Origin: Muscardinus avellanarius
Lineage: Eukaryota > Chordata > Mammalia > Rodentia > Gliridae
Assembly: GCA_963383645.1 (NCBI GenBank)
Contig: OY726560.1
Location: 27,602,300 to 27,666,299, forward strand
Reading direction: 5' to 3'
DNA: 64,000 nucleotides
This document shows, piece by piece, positions 33,493 through 45,618 of this stretch. Below the pieces are notes generated by a model. The model had not been told where the DNA came from. It did no database searches and was given only the letters and a program-made list of their open reading frames with translations. Numbering within the stretch: the first letter of the stretch is position 1; the number at the start of each line of letters is the position of its first letter. The position numbers and the translations under genes were made by a program.

Positions 33493-33913
33493 GTAATCCA
33501 ACTTTTTTAAAAACTGAGAAATGTGGAAGTACTTAGCAATAAAAAAATAAAAATGACCAGAAGGATACAGGAAACATTTGTGTAGACGAAAACAAACACT
33601 GAATTTTTATTATCCTAAACCATGACTCAAAACCCTGAAAGAAGTAAATGGAAAAGCTGTCTAAAAATGTCCTTTTTTTCCAACTTTGAATGCATTTGTG
33701 TGGATCACTTGGCCAACAATTTACCACATTCATACACATTTTCATTCATTTAGCGAGTGTCTAAAACCAACATGTAAGTTATTAATATGACCATTTAAAA
33801 TATAATAATATGGCCCATCTTTTCTGAAACCTCTGACACATCATTCCTTCACTCAAAACTTTTTTTCATTTGTTCTCTTGTCTCCTATTGTGTTTATGGA
33901 ACAAATTTAATAA

Positions 33914-34751
33914 TTTTTTATTGGTGCACTACAATTTCACATTATAATGTGGATCATGTTGACAGTGGCATACATTCACACAGTACTTGTTGCCCTTTCC
34001 CCCTCATTTCCCTTCTCCCCCAGCAATGAGTGTCCAGGTTGAACATGCTACATTCACACTTATACACATATTCAAATGTAGCTCCTCTATTAATATCAGC
34101 CTTCTTCCTCTCCTAACCTTTTTATCTAGCTTTGCTGAGGTTTTCCCTCCATTATATGGAGTCCCCTGGTATTCCCAGTAGAAAAAGAAGAGATATAAAT
34201 GACCAATAGATACATGAAAAAATGTTCAACATCATTAGCCATTGGGGAGATGCAAATCAAAACTACATTGAGATTCCATTTAACCCTAATCAGAGTGGCA
34301 AACATAAAGACATCAATAACAATAAAGGCTGGGGAGGATGTGTGGGAATAGGAACTCTTTTACACTGTTGGTGGGAGTGCAAAGTAGTTCAGCTACTATG
34401 GGGCTCAATGTGGATATTCCTTAGAAAACTGGGAATGGATCAACCATATGATCTGGCTATACCATTCCTGGGTATTTTTCAAAAGGGGTTTAAATCAGAA
34501 AACTACAGTAAATTTGCATACCCGTGTTCATAGCAGCAAAATTCACGATACCCAAAATATAGAACCAACGTGGGTAGGTCTCCATCAACAGATGAATGTA
34601 TTGCAAAATTATGGGAAATATACACAATGGAATTCTACTCAGCAATAAAGAAGAACAAAATCATATCATTCACAAGAAATGGAAAGACCTGGAGAACATT
34701 ATGTTAAGTGAGATCAGTCAAGCATGGAAAGAGAAAGAACATATGTTTTCT
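33914..34751 (-). mobile_element. Twin-primed (5'-inverted) L1 with TSD
   Basis: The segment 33914-34183 is the reversed L1 3' end (T-run, ATTGGTGCACTAC ... GGAGTCCCCTGGTATTCCC). The segment 34186-34751 is the adjacent upstream L1 part in forward orientation (ATGACCAATAGATACATG ... CATATGTTTTCTC). It is flanked by CAAATTTAATAATTTT (33902-33917) and CAAATTTAAGAATTTT (34752-34767), 15 of 16 bases identical. Inverted upstream part plus normal 3' part within one TSD is the signature of twin priming. Open frames at 34222-34648 are ORF2 C-terminal remnants. Confidence 0.93.
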
Positions 34752-34769
34752 CAAATTTAAGAATTTTAT

Positions 34770-35105
34770 GGAAGAAAGTTTACATTTGAGTAAACCCTTT
34801 ACATGCTGACAACCAACTCAGAAAGTGCTAAATAATGAACCACCCTATACCTAAGAGAATTGGTTTATGGTCCGAATATAGAGTATATACTGATGGAAAA
34901 TAATTTAATTTTTGATGGCACAAAGCTTCGATGACTGAAAGATAAATCTAGATACAAAAAGATTTTAACAATATGATGACTAATGCTGAATCTAAAAATT
35001 AATAGGAAAATAATATATTCTCCCTTTGTTTAAAAAATTATTTGGATAAATTGTATTTAGAGGAATTGTGGCTCAGCAGTAGCAATATTGAGTTGACATT
35101 TTTAA
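34770..35105. other. AT-rich non-genic stretch
   Basis: No recognised feature. Confidence 0.45.
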
Positions 35106-35119
35106 ATTAAAGTGAATCA

Positions 35120-35333
35120 GCCAGGTGAGGTGGCGCACGCTTGTAATCCCCGCGCTTGGGAGGCAGAGACAGGGGGATCGCGCTGGTTCGAAGCCAGCCT
35201 CGCTGGCTTAAGAGACCCTGTTTCCAAATGAAAAAGGTTAAAAAATAGGTCTGGGAATGCAGTCTGTGGGAGTGTATCCCGGAGGTAGAAGGGCTTCCAG
35301 GAACCCCAGTATCACCAAAATAAATTAAAATAT
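35120..35333 (+). mobile_element. B1-dID SINE, type-B subfamily, 14-bp TSD
   Basis: GCCAGGTGAGGTGGCGCACG, GGTTCGAAGCC, GCTGGCTTAAGAGACCC, right half with a short internal duplication of the GTCTGGGAATGCAGTCTGTGGGAGTGTA kind (two 'GGGA-TG-AG/TA' starts at about 35252-35278), end CAGGAACCCCAGTATC. ATTAAAGTGAATCA at 35106-35119 and ATTAAGGTGAATCA at 35340-35353 are the TSDs. Confidence 0.93.
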
Positions 35334-35607
35334 TAATTAATTAAGGTGAATCAATGTGGCAGTTTAAATAACAAGTGAAGTCTAAAGTTGAATCTTTATT
35401 AGAAATAGAAAATGTAGAGTAACTTGTGAGCAATCATATTCATTTATTAGATGCCCTTTCTCTCTGGCTAAATCTAAACAATCTAAACAATTTAAGAAAA
35501 GGAATCTACTTACTTAATAGGAAATGTCTAATATTTAAATGCTAATGTTTTGAAATGGAAATACAAGAAATGTACCATGAAGAAAACAAAAATTACCTAA
35601 AATCATG

Positions 35608-36250
35608 CAACCAAGTCTTCTACACTGTTGGTGGAATTACAAATTAATACAACCACTATATGGAGACTCCTTAGAAAACTAGGAATAAATCTGCCATATG
35701 ATTCATCTCTACCAAAGCTGAGTATCTTTCCAAAGGAACTGAAATCAGAATATTATAATAATACATGCATATCCATGTTTATAGCAGCCTAAATCACAAA
35801 AGCCAAATTATGGAACCAACTTAGATGTCCATCAACAGATGAATAGATTACAAAATTATGGGATATACACACAATGGAATTGTACTCTGCAATAAAGAAA
35901 AACCAAATTATATCATTTACAGGAAAATGGATGGGCCTGAAGAACATTATGTTAAGTGAGATTACCCAATTACAGAAAATAAAGTTATCACATATTTTCT
36001 CTCATATGAAAAATCTGGGTAGTAATCAGGATACAAGAGGGACTTTGGATAATGGAAAAGAAACTCCAGCGGCCTTACAGAGGTAGAGGAGAAGGAGATA
36101 ATGAAGGAAGCACTTCCACTGACAATATATAAATACGTGAGAATATCAACGCCAATCTCAATACGTTGGATGGGGGAGAAGGAGGGAGGAGGGAGGAGGG
36201 AGAAAGCCCAGCAAGTGCTGTGTTCACAAACTACATTAAGATGTAAGACC
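35608..36250 (+). mobile_element. L1 3' region (ORF2 end, 3'UTR)
   Basis: Runs from TCTACACTGTTGGTGGAATTAC through CCATCAACAGATGAATAG, CAATGGAATTGTACTCTGC and CATTATGTTAAGTGAG into a G/A-rich 3'UTR (GGAGGGAGGAGGGAGGAGGG). More diverged than the copy at 33914. Confidence 0.88.
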
Positions 36251-36254
36251 ATAA

Positions 36255-36925
36255 TACATCCATATAAGTACTAAAAGATAAAGACACAATTGGGCAGTTC
36301 ACATGGATGTCCACCACTTCTTGCTATCTGTGTCCCGTTCTCTTAGTTGAACCCTTTGTACCTGAATTAAATTTTAGGCTGCCCCTCTCTCCCTTGTCTT
36401 ATTCTAATCTTAGCCAGGCTATCTTCCATCAAAGTTTAGAGTCTTCCCATGATTATCTTGTTTGCTATGGCTACAAATCATGAATATGTCCATTTTTAAG
36501 AATTAGGGCCAAAGCAGAAGATAGCTAGGATAAACCACATATTATTAATTTATACATAAATTATCTAACATTCTGTGGGAACCCAATAAAATTTCCATAT
36601 TAAAAAGAGCAAAAAAAATGTGTTTCCTGGCCTGCATGTAATATATAGAGAAAATCAAATTCCCTAACTGATTTACTGATGTTTAATATCTGAATAATAA
36701 TAAAATTTTAATAATAATGAACATATAATTTTAAAATGCATATTTAAATGTTAACACTAATATAAAATTAGATTTTATTTATGTATTTACTTAAATTATT
36801 CATAAATTTAATTAAATTGAAATTAATTAAATCTAAAGTTTATACTTAATGGATATGAATACTATGCATACTGTTTTTATAAACCATCTAAGATTCACAA
36901 AAGTACTTAGAGGTAAGGATAATAA
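36255..36925. other. AT-rich non-genic stretch
   Basis: No recognised feature. Confidence 0.45.
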
Positions 36926-36934
36926 ATATAACAA

Positions 36935-37185
36935 CCTTTATTGACACTAAATATGGGCCAGATACAGTGTGAAGTGCTATCTAGCATATCTGATTTAACA
37001 TACTGGCCTTTCTTAAGGTAGCACTGGTAATATCACCTCCATAACCAGCCCCTGCTGTAGGAAGAGCATCATGTATAGTTATTACCCTCACTTACCAATT
37101 GGGAAACCTAAATTCTTCACAGAAGTTCTCAGTCATTTGACTAAACTGTAATGGCCAAGAGTCAGACTTTCAAATAGTTGATGGC
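36935..37185 (+). repeat. MIR-type SINE
   Basis: 'TTTATTGACACTAAATATGGGCC', 'CAGTGTGAAGTGCTATCTAGC', 'TTATTACCCTCACTTACC', 'GGGAAACCTAAATTC' follow the MIR order. Confidence 0.65.
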
Positions 37186-37321
37186 AGAACATACAGTAAA
37201 GTTCATTAACATAATTACTAGGATTATTACTATTAGAAATTAGTAATATTTGTGAATATAAGTTAATTTTAGTTCTTTTGATAAGGAAGATAATAGAAAA
37301 TCATCTTATAAATATAATTAA

Positions 37322-37598
37322 ATAGCTGGGCGTGGTGGTGCACGCTTGTAATCTCCGCACTTGGGAGGTGGAGATAGGAGGATCCCGCAGGTTTGAAGCC
37401 AGCTGTGCTGGCTTAAGAGACCCTGTTTCAAAAATATAAAATAGGTCTGGGAGTGTAGCCTGGAGGTAGAAGGGCTTCCAGGAACCCCAGTACCACCAAA
37501 AAAAAAAAAAAAAAGAGAGAGACCCTGTTTCCAAATAAAGATATAAAAATAGGTCTGGGAGTATAGCCTGGAGGTAGAAGGGTTTCCAGGAACCTCAG

Positions 37599-37599
<1 letters not shown>
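37322..37599 (+). mobile_element. Trimeric type-B SINE (B1 + ID + ID)
   Basis: A complete type-B dimer (37322-37500, ending CCCCAGTACCACC and an A-run) is followed by a second linker plus right half (AGACCCTGTTTCC at 37523, GGTCTGGGAGTATAGCC, AGGAACCTCAGTA). The order B1-ID-ID is unusual among the copies here. The open frames at 37301-37665 translate this repeat and its AT tail. Confidence 0.9.

Positions 37600-37662
<63 letters not shown>
37600..37662. repeat. (AT)n microsatellite
   Basis: About 31 AT units, standing where the tail of the trimeric SINE would be. Confidence 0.97.
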
Positions 37663-37664
<2 letters not shown>

Positions 37665-38800
37665 TGTAGTAGACAAATTATTTAGAAATAATAAATCCTT
37701 CAAATTTTGTTCAAAAAATTTTTTACTCAGAAAAGCCTGAGACTTAACACTTTCCAAAACAATTATGTATCTAATGTATCTATTTGATTAAAATCTTGCC
37801 AATATCAAATTTGATCTCCAGAAAATACTATGATAAACAGTAAAAGCAATGTTTGGTGTGATTCTTCATTCTGAAATGGGAGGCCTTCTCTTTGCGGGAT
37901 GTGTCATTCACTGTGAAAATGCTTGAAGGACAGAAAATTAGCATAGTACTTTGGGAAGTGATCCTTCGATTGCTTCTGTCAGAGGTGAATGGTTCTCTCA
38001 CCACATGCAGTTTTGCAGTAGAGGGCCATCCTTTCTATGACGCTTAGAAATAGCAAATGGGATACTTATACCAAAATATTAATGCAGATTTACTCAAACT
38101 GAAAGCATGCTATGGCAGTAAGATTAGGTTAAATGACATAAATATTCTTATTAATCTTAACAAATGTCCTACATATTAAAGTATAAAATGAAGTAGCACT
38201 CCTATACAACCATTAATTTGCACAGAATAGTTCCCATAAAACTATACTCTAAAAAACTGTATGTTATTTATCAAATCCCTCTAAAAGCTTCGATGAATTC
38301 CATATTCAAAATCTTCCCTATTGCTATTATTACAAAATATCATGCCTTTTGGTCTGGTCTGTGGTTATTACTGAAAGTAACACTTAGTTTTCTCTAAATG
38401 TTTATTTTTCCATAATTCTTATTCATCAGTGATATCTATAAAGGAACTCATAGAACACCACCACTCTATTTTAAAACTTTAGTAATAGATTAGTTGCCAT
38501 GTATTCTTTCTGTTGCATTCACATCCATTTAAAATCATTGACAGGCATATTGCTGTGAGGGCCGTGTTACCATAGAGGCTCACACAGTCAAAGTTTACCT
38601 ATGTCTGAAGGGCTTTGACATCCCAAAATGTTCTTTCTCTCCTAAAGGGAGAGGAAATCTATTAATAGACTGGCTAGTGAAATCACTGTGCTGCCTCTGT
38701 TCTTGTTTTACCCTAAAAACATGAGGATAAAAAGATAATTCAGAAAGAGGGAAAAAAGTTGGGCTCCTGGACTAGGTTTGTTCTATCAAATTCTATAGAC
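37665..38800. other. Mostly single-copy stretch
   Basis: No gene recognised. The parts 37860-38045 and 38500-38760 are less AT-rich, free of repeat landmarks, and could be conserved non-coding sequence (guess from appearance). Confidence 0.35.
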
Positions 38801-38801
38801 G

Positions 38802-38847
<46 letters not shown>
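38801..38847. repeat. (TG)n microsatellite
   Basis: About 23 TG units with one GC interruption. Not attached to a SINE. Confidence 0.97.
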
Positions 38848-38848
<1 letters not shown>

Positions 38849-38849
38849 C

Positions 38850-40425
38850 AAAAACAGTTCATCTGCAATTCTGATGTTAATAAAACTGTCACTCAAGTGT
38901 TCAGACTTTGATGCTTTGGAATCTATAGAAAGAAAGAAGGCAAGTACATAAATCAGGTAACGTTTCACACATGCTATATTATTTATTATATCTGAGTCCA
39001 AAGTTAGACATATTGAAAGAACTATAAACTTCTCGTGTCTGATGGCAAGAGATGTTGTAAATCAGGTAAAGAATTGTATTGAGCCTGAAATCTATTATTC
39101 TTTAAGGAAAACTTTGTAGCTTCAGGTTCAGAAAGATGTTTTTCCTTGTGTTTTGTTTACTTTTATTTGTTTTTCCTTTTTCCTAATTTTTGCCAATGGC
39201 TAGGGCTACAGCTTTCTTAAGACATATAACCAGTGTAGCATCTCGACCAGACATTCTCAGTAGAGAAGGGGATATTCATCAGGCCACATTTATACATCAT
39301 AGATCAGAGACCCTATTTTATTATTCAGAAATCACCAAAAATAGAGTTTGGGATGGAGATTTTATGAGGGCTTTTGTTTTGCAAGTGACACTAAAAGACT
39401 AAAGTGAAAGCACTGAAACAAAGGAAGAGAAAAAGTTATCATACGGAGCATTACTGGGATTTTTCCACCTAGGCAACTGTGGATCGGCTCCACCATGGAG
39501 TCTACGAAAAGTCTTGTAAACTGTGCATAAATCTAAGCCATGAAAGAGGGTACCATTCGCTCACCCATAGAGCATCAGCAATTCTGCTCTTATACATGTT
39601 CATCTGCCTGACTAAACAAGTTTGCTGTTATCCAGTGCTGCAGAGGTTGAAGAGCTTCCATCAGAAAGCAAGTGACATATTGTAAACCCATAGCAAGGAA
39701 CCGCCGTTCTACAAAAACACATGGTAAAGCCTGCACCACTCAGCAGTCTTGTGCTCCTTATTAAGTCCAGTACCCTATAGGCTTAGCGACTAGCCTAAAA
39801 CTCTACAAAAGGCTTAATGTGAAAGGTAGTTGAAAGGTTAAAATACCCAGCGTTGTAGCTGGCCCTTAAGTCTTAGCTGATATTTGTTACTGCTTTCTTT
39901 CAACATATATTCTAGATTACTTTCACTCTTAGCAATACTTCAACTTGTCACATTTACCTGATGAATGAAATCCCTGAAGGAAAAGAGCCTTCAGCTGCTG
40001 TACTTAGTAATCATTGTTGCAGTGTACATACAGTTTGTGCTGAGCCTGGAACCTCAAATATTGCCCCAGCGAATATCGCGGATTTCAGATATATTCCTCT
40101 CCTCTGACTGCTGCAAAAATTCTAACAATATACAAAAGTATGTTTACTCTTTTCCCTGGCTTATGAACCACAAAAGCAGTAAGCTCAAAATGATCAAGTG
40201 ACAGTCACACTCTTAGATTCAATGGAAGCTTCACCATAAAACGAGTCCTTTGGCCTGGGTTGATACTAAAAGGGACCTTCAAGTGATATTGTGTTAGGAG
40301 AGAAACTGCAGTTAGGAAAAGCAAACCTGGCTGTCCGAAGCGGTAAGGAATAATTGTTGTCTCTTCTATGGTAGAAATGATTCTTCACAATGTTCCATTA
40401 AGTGCCTTATTATTTGGTGAAGGAC
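38850..40425. other. Unassigned stretch
   Basis: Base composition is more balanced than in the flanks and several 68-78-codon plus-strand open frames occur (39190-39402, 39479-39685, 39965-40201), all without recognisable domains and without clear start context. It may be the diverged interior of an old LTR element on the minus strand (see the following block), but I cannot show this. Confidence 0.3.
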
Positions 40426-40429
40426 ATAT

Positions 40430-40995
40430 CATATTAAGGCCTGAGTGTAGATCTTCTTTAACACACATTTGGTATCTCATAGTTTTGTGGCTCATAAGTC
40501 CAGGCATGGTCTAGTTCAGTTCTTTGCTCATGATGTAAGGCTAAAATAAAGATATTGTTTCAACTCAATATCTGGGTGAAGAACTCAAGGAAGTGTCTAC
40601 TCCCAAGCTCATTCAGATTCAATTCTGTATGACTCTAGAACTGAAGTCCTCATTCCTAGATGCCTGCCAGCCTGGTTGCTGTTCTTTAACACCTAGATTT
40701 TGCCTGCAAACCTTGCTACCTGGTGTATTCCATCTTCAAAATCAGCCACAGAGAATCTCCCTCTTGGTGAATTTCTCTCACGTTTCAGATCTCTCCAGTT
40801 AAGTCCCATTCCTTTTAAGTATCACCTGATTAGGTGAGGCTTATAGGAGGAAAATATCCTTAAGTTTAAACTAATTTGGGACCTTAATTTCTCAAAAAGA
40901 CCTTTCACATTTAATGTAACACAGCCACAGGAGTGACGCAGCTCATCATATACAGGGTATATTCACAGGTTTCATCCCCATGAAACATGGTTGAG
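40430..40995 (-). mobile_element. Old LTR-like repeat, reversed (MaLR/ERVL type?)
   Basis: 'CTCATAGTTTTGTGGCTCATAAGTCC', 'CCAAGCTCATTCAGATTC', 'TAGAACTGAAGTCCTCATTCC' and 'ATATTCACAGGTTTCATCCCC' are in the order I know from an ancient mammalian LTR-type repeat read backwards. Family not certain. Confidence 0.45.
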
Positions 40996-41615
40996 GGCAA
41001 TTGAGTAATTTGGGGAGTCTACCTACTACATTATTATATCATGGTTTGCCAGAGATTACACCCAAATCCACAGAGGCTCACTAACTTTTAAGCTGTTTCT
41101 TTATTGGCAGGGCATGAAAAAGACAATCTCCTGGTCATACCTTTAAGGATGGTATCTGTGCCACTGGATATTTAACAACTTCACCAATATTACAGTCCCT
41201 GAAAATCTGGTAAAGTTCATTCTCTTCACTTTGCACACATATGTCTTACCAAGGCACCCGGAGTTCCTATTATTTCTGTTTGCTAGGTGCAATTATCCCC
41301 ATGCCATTAATATGGTATTAAGTTCTATGAAATGTCAATGTTAAGATCCCTGTGGATTATACTGTGAGAAAAGGAGCAAGGATATAGATCTGAGACAAGA
41401 TTAAACGTGGGCTGTTGTTCATCTCACATAAAAGAGAAATACTTTTAGATACTTCTCTCAAAACAAATGCAGGACAGATTTGTTAGATGGCTGGTGGCAT
41501 ACCAGGTTTCCAGAGCCCTCTGGACGTGGCCTCATAGGATTCTGCTTATTGTTCTCATTCAATTCCTTGCTTTTGGGATCTTCCCATACATCTGCAATAA
41601 TAACAAGAGGGGTTA
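40996..41615. other. Unassigned stretch, possibly old ERV interior
   Basis: Balanced composition and no SINE/L1 landmarks. Position next to a reversed LTR-like block suggests internal sequence of an old element. No retroviral motif could be identified. Confidence 0.3.
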
Positions 41616-41616
41616 T

Positions 41617-41828
41617 AATTTAGCTAGGCATGGTGGCACATGCCTATAATCCCCGTACTTGGAGTGCTGAGACAGGAGGATTGCAAGTTCAAAAGCAGCC
41701 TCAACAATTTAGCAAGACTTAGTAATCTAGTGAGAACCTGTTTCAAAACAAAAGTTTAAAAAGAGCTGGGGGTTTAGCTCACAGGTAGAATGCCCCTGGG
41801 TTCAATTCCCAGCATTACAAAAAAGAGA
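41617..41828 (+). mobile_element. B1-dID SINE, type-A subfamily
   Basis: TAGGCATGGTGGCACATGCC to CAAAAGCAGCCTCAAC, then GAGCTGGGGGTTTAGCTCAC and GGGTTCAATTCCCAGC. The ID half keeps a good pol III B-box core. Confidence 0.93.
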
Positions 41829-41829
41829 G

Positions 41830-42640
41830 GGGTTATTTGTCTTTTCACCAGACCCCAAGTATTCATCTGCTCTCCAAAATGAATAATGTTTATGTCTAAC
41901 ACAATTATGACTGTTCATTTTATCTCAAGACTAAATCAAAGCGAGAACCTGGCACAGTCTATTATTTGTCCACAAAATCTTAGAATTTTTTTCATCTTAG
42001 AAAAGGGGTCTACTGATACACTGACACTGACACTGACATGAAAAGGGGAAGGAGTTGATTGTGGCTACCCATTTCTCCATCCTCTTTTTCCTCAAAGCCT
42101 GGGCTTCTTGATAAAGGCTATGGCTATCACATGGAGGCATATTTCTCATCTGCTTTCTACATTGTGATCCCTGATTTGATCATCCCTCACTAGATGAGCC
42201 ATCAGCTGGTATTACAATGAGCAATCCCGTCTGTGCTACTGGCTTTATTTGGCTATTGCCAAAGAAATGGCAGTTCCACCAAATGGCGTCAAGATTCATT
42301 TTCCAGGGCTCTACTCTCCACTTGTCTAAGGAATGTTAGGAGCTCCTTCTCTGTTCTTCTCCTGCTCTCCTCCTTCTTCTCTGTCAACTGTGTAGGGAGG
42401 CATTGTTGGACTAATTCAGGATCAGTCAACACTGATCTAAATAATCTTCAAGAAGACCAATAAGAGTATGAAAATGAGGTGGAAAGGTTTTTGTTCTTTT
42501 TGTTTTGTTTTTATTTGTTTTTCTTAATTACTTTGAGACAAGATAGGCAATCCTATTAATACTTTTTTTTACCATGTTTGGTTGATAACCCAGAGCCTGG
42601 GTGCTATGTGGTGAGAGTGAATAGCCCAGCTCTCTAAAGT
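41830..42640. other. Unassigned stretch
   Basis: Contains a tiny tandem repeat (ACTGAC)3 at 42027-42047. Open frame 42233-42463 plus has no known domain. Confidence 0.35.
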
Positions 42641-42654
42641 ATATTCTACTCTTC

Positions 42655-42970
42655 CTAACAAAGGGCTTCCTCTTGCAATGTCTTCCTAATAAGATTTTCG
42701 CTTCTTCCTGTATCTTCCAGATATTTTTTTCTTATACTTGCTTTAGCTTTCTTGTCATTATCCCAACTGTGCCAGTCCCCAATTTTTTTTTTCCTTGTCA
42801 CTTTTTTCATATTGAGTCTGAGTTTTGTATCAACCACAAAGCTTCAGCTGCTGGCAAAGTTCCCAGGACCTTGGCCAAGTGCCAGCACAGATTAATCTCT
42901 CTGATATCTCCGCAGTTCAGGAGGGGAACTTTTCTCATACAGCAAGCTGTTCCCAAATGGAATTAGTCTA
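42655..42970 (-). other. Unassigned lysine-rich reading on minus strand
   Basis: A 60-codon open frame (42655-42837) rich in Lys/Arg/Glu (includes KKYLEDTGRSENLIRKTLQ) continues upstream in the same strand with stops. It could be part of an old gag-like or processed-gene remnant; no domain is recognised, and the opposite strand also carries an open frame, which argues for caution. Confidence 0.2.
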
Positions 42971-44360
42971 AGGAGATCTCTTTTGTTCCTTTATAGTTCA
43001 GTGACTCTTTTGTTCCCTTTGTATGGATCAGCCTAATATTTTAGGGTAGAAGTGAGGCTCCTGTGTGATTCTATTCTGCTCTCTGCCAAAATTCACAAGT
43101 ACAAATCTATATTCAAGTCTAAGCAATTTCTCCAGACTTGAAAGTACTGACTTTTAAGGAAGACCAGTGTCTTCCCATTTACCCATGTATTGTAATATAT
43201 CTGACATTTCTCCCCCAAAGATCGTGAGTTATATCTACAATATTAGGATGTTTTTAGCACTGAACTATAGACTGGTGGATGTTTTTATTTATTTTTTTCT
43301 TCCTTACCCTTACAGCTCATAAAAGAATAGAGACCAACCATCAATGACATAAATATATAAATATATTGATATATTTATATTCTGGATTGTTAACTGTCTA
43401 AAATAAATGAAGATGTCTTATATCATTGTACTTGAGAGGAAAATTATCAATTTAATAAGGTTTTAAAAATAAAATATATGTTGTTACTTATTATTGCAAC
43501 CAATATGAAGACTCACAGTAAACAAAAGTAAAAATTTTAAAGTGCGCATCTATTTATGATGGATTTATGGATAATTTATTTTTCTTTTTATCACTGTACT
43601 ATATTTTTTCTTTAGAGACTATTAATCTTGCACTATGAGGAAAAATTTTAACATGCAATTATAAAACAAGAAAACAGTATGTTTCACACTATGGTTTATT
43701 TATATCTTATTAAGATATGTATTAAACAAGGTAATTTCTGTATAATTTATCAATCAAGATTACATAAACTTTAAAAATAATATTTTAAAAAATAATTTAA
43801 GTTTTCTGCTTGGGTTGGATTGTGCAGATAAGTAATAGATATTCTGTGTCAGATTACATTTCTATAGTAGTTCTCACTTCTTCATGAAAATTTAAGGCAG
43901 TTTCCATTTTACCTTTTTATTATTTAAACAATGAAAACACTGTTTAATCTTTCTGCAGTTGCGTTCTTGTGCTATTTTCTAAATCTTAAAGCAGAGATAT
44001 TCTGAAATGGAAAGAGTATTCTTGAGAGTCTTAAATGAAAGAAACAGAGTGGTGGCAAAAACTCTTTGTGTAAGAGAATCAAAGAGGCAAAAAAAAAACA
44101 AAGGAAAGTATATCACTACTGAGATGTGGTAACTGAATACTATCATAATGACTGCACTAGTGATTTATTGCTGGAGATTTAATGACTTGGCAGAACTCAC
44201 ACAGCAAACAGAGAGATCTAGAGCATGGTTTGCATTTCTCTACTACAACAGCATTAACTTGACATTTATTTTGCAGAAATACCATACATTTTATTTTAAG
44301 AATGAGAGCCTCAAAGATCCTAACTTAATTTGTAATTTTATTTTAGTTTTTCATTTTATT
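42970..44360. other. AT-rich non-genic stretch
   Basis: No recognised gene or repeat. Confidence 0.45.
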
Positions 44361-44362
44361 CA

Positions 44363-44440
44363 TTTTGTGTGTATGTGATACTGAGAATTGAACCCACGGG
44401 ATTCTGCCTCTGAGCTACATACTCTCCCAGCCCTGTTTTT
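44363..44440 (-). mobile_element. SINE fragment (ID half)
   Basis: TGTATGTGATACTGAGAATTG to CTCCCAGCCC. The B1 half is absent or replaced by the TTG/TTTG-rich tract that follows. Confidence 0.7.
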
Positions 44441-44503
44441 TTTTTGTTGTTGTTGTTTTGTTTTGTTTCTTTTTATGTTTGTTTGTTTGTTTGTTTTGGT
44501 TTT
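44430..44503. repeat. T-rich low-complexity (TTG/TTTG)n
   Basis: Runs of TTG, TTTTG and TTTG units directly before the provirus relic. Probably the expanded tail of the SINE that continues at 45809. Confidence 0.85.
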
Positions 44504-45497
44504 AGATACTTACTGTACCAGTACTGGGAATGGCCTAGGAAGATTTGAGAAAGTTCTGATTATTAATAAAATCTTTATTCCAAAGCCTATTTCAGGTCTC
44601 CACAGCACTAATTTTTGGATTCACATGGCACAAAATAAACTTAATACATCCCACTTTTGTGTGTTTCAGCTTCAGTCAGCAAAACAGGTTTTAATTTCTC
44701 ATTTAAGTGTTATCTTTTGGGTTTTCATGGTTAACCTGCATTGTGAGTGTTGTCTCATAGGGTTAAAGCTTTCCTACAGACAGAACCTGACAGACATCTA
44801 TCAAGGCCCTTTGGATGGTCATAGACGCACATAGCACAGATCCATCTGATTCCCCCATGCCAACTACATGCATGAATGCTACCCTAAAGCTGGGGCCCCC
44901 AACTTCGTCCCTGTTCAGCTTGAAGCAGTTTATGACCAACTCGACGTCCTTATTCCTTTGCTAAGGGGTACATTCATGTAATAGAAATGAGGGGAAAGTT
45001 AATGAAAATTGAGCTCATGTTAAATGTTTGTAAAATTGTAAATGCCAAAATGTATTTTATGTATCTACCTTTGGCCTAACAGGTGTCAGGAAGTTACCAG
45101 ACAGAGCAGGGAATGTACCAGTATTGGGAATGGCCTAGGAAGATTTAAGAAAGCTCTGATTATTAATATATTTCAAAAAGAATTGTGTCAAAATGGCGGC
45201 AGACCTGGGTAAAGAAAGGACTTGATTTCTGCCTAAGAGCAGGCAGCTATTCCAATGTAAATTAACCTAGCTAAAAGTAATTAACAAGTCAATAGAGGAG
45301 AGCTAAGGCTTCCTCTTTCTAAAGACAGATCTACACTATAGTCTATGGAGGATGGAGCAGGGGGTTGACCTTCAACCTTCTTGAAAGGAGACACCTCGCC
45401 ACACCTTGCTGAGGGAGGTACCTTACAGGGTAAGGGGAGGTACCTTACAGGGACATTCACTAGGTCAGAGTTACATAAACAAGATGGAGGTCATGGG

Positions 45498-45506
45498 TAT
45501 AAAAAG
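45498..45506 (+). promoter_or_regulatory. LTR TATA box
   Basis: TATAAAAAG about 110 bases before the AATAAA signal at 45613. The corresponding site is conserved in the LTR at 55301-55990. Confidence 0.7.
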
Positions 45507-45612
45507 TCCAGTCCCGTGCTGTATCTTTGGGGTGGTGAATTGGCTTGGACCACCCTCCCCTCATGCCATTCTGGCATGGGGCTGTAACTATCTTCTGTAT
45601 TTCTATCTTTTT

Positions 45613-45618
45613 AATAAA
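45613..45618 (+). terminator. LTR polyadenylation signal
   Basis: AATAAA followed about 20 bases later by the transition to U5. In the copy at 55301 the same position reads AATAAC. Confidence 0.65.

Noticed and set aside
37301..37665. 115-codon minus-strand open frame with Tyr-Ile repeats
   Set aside because: It translates an AT microsatellite and the trimeric SINE, not a gene.
44388..44834. 148-codon plus-strand open frame, longest unassigned frame in this part
   Set aside because: It starts in a SINE, runs through a T-rich low-complexity tract (Phe/Leu/Val run) and into the ERV relic; composition rules out a real protein.
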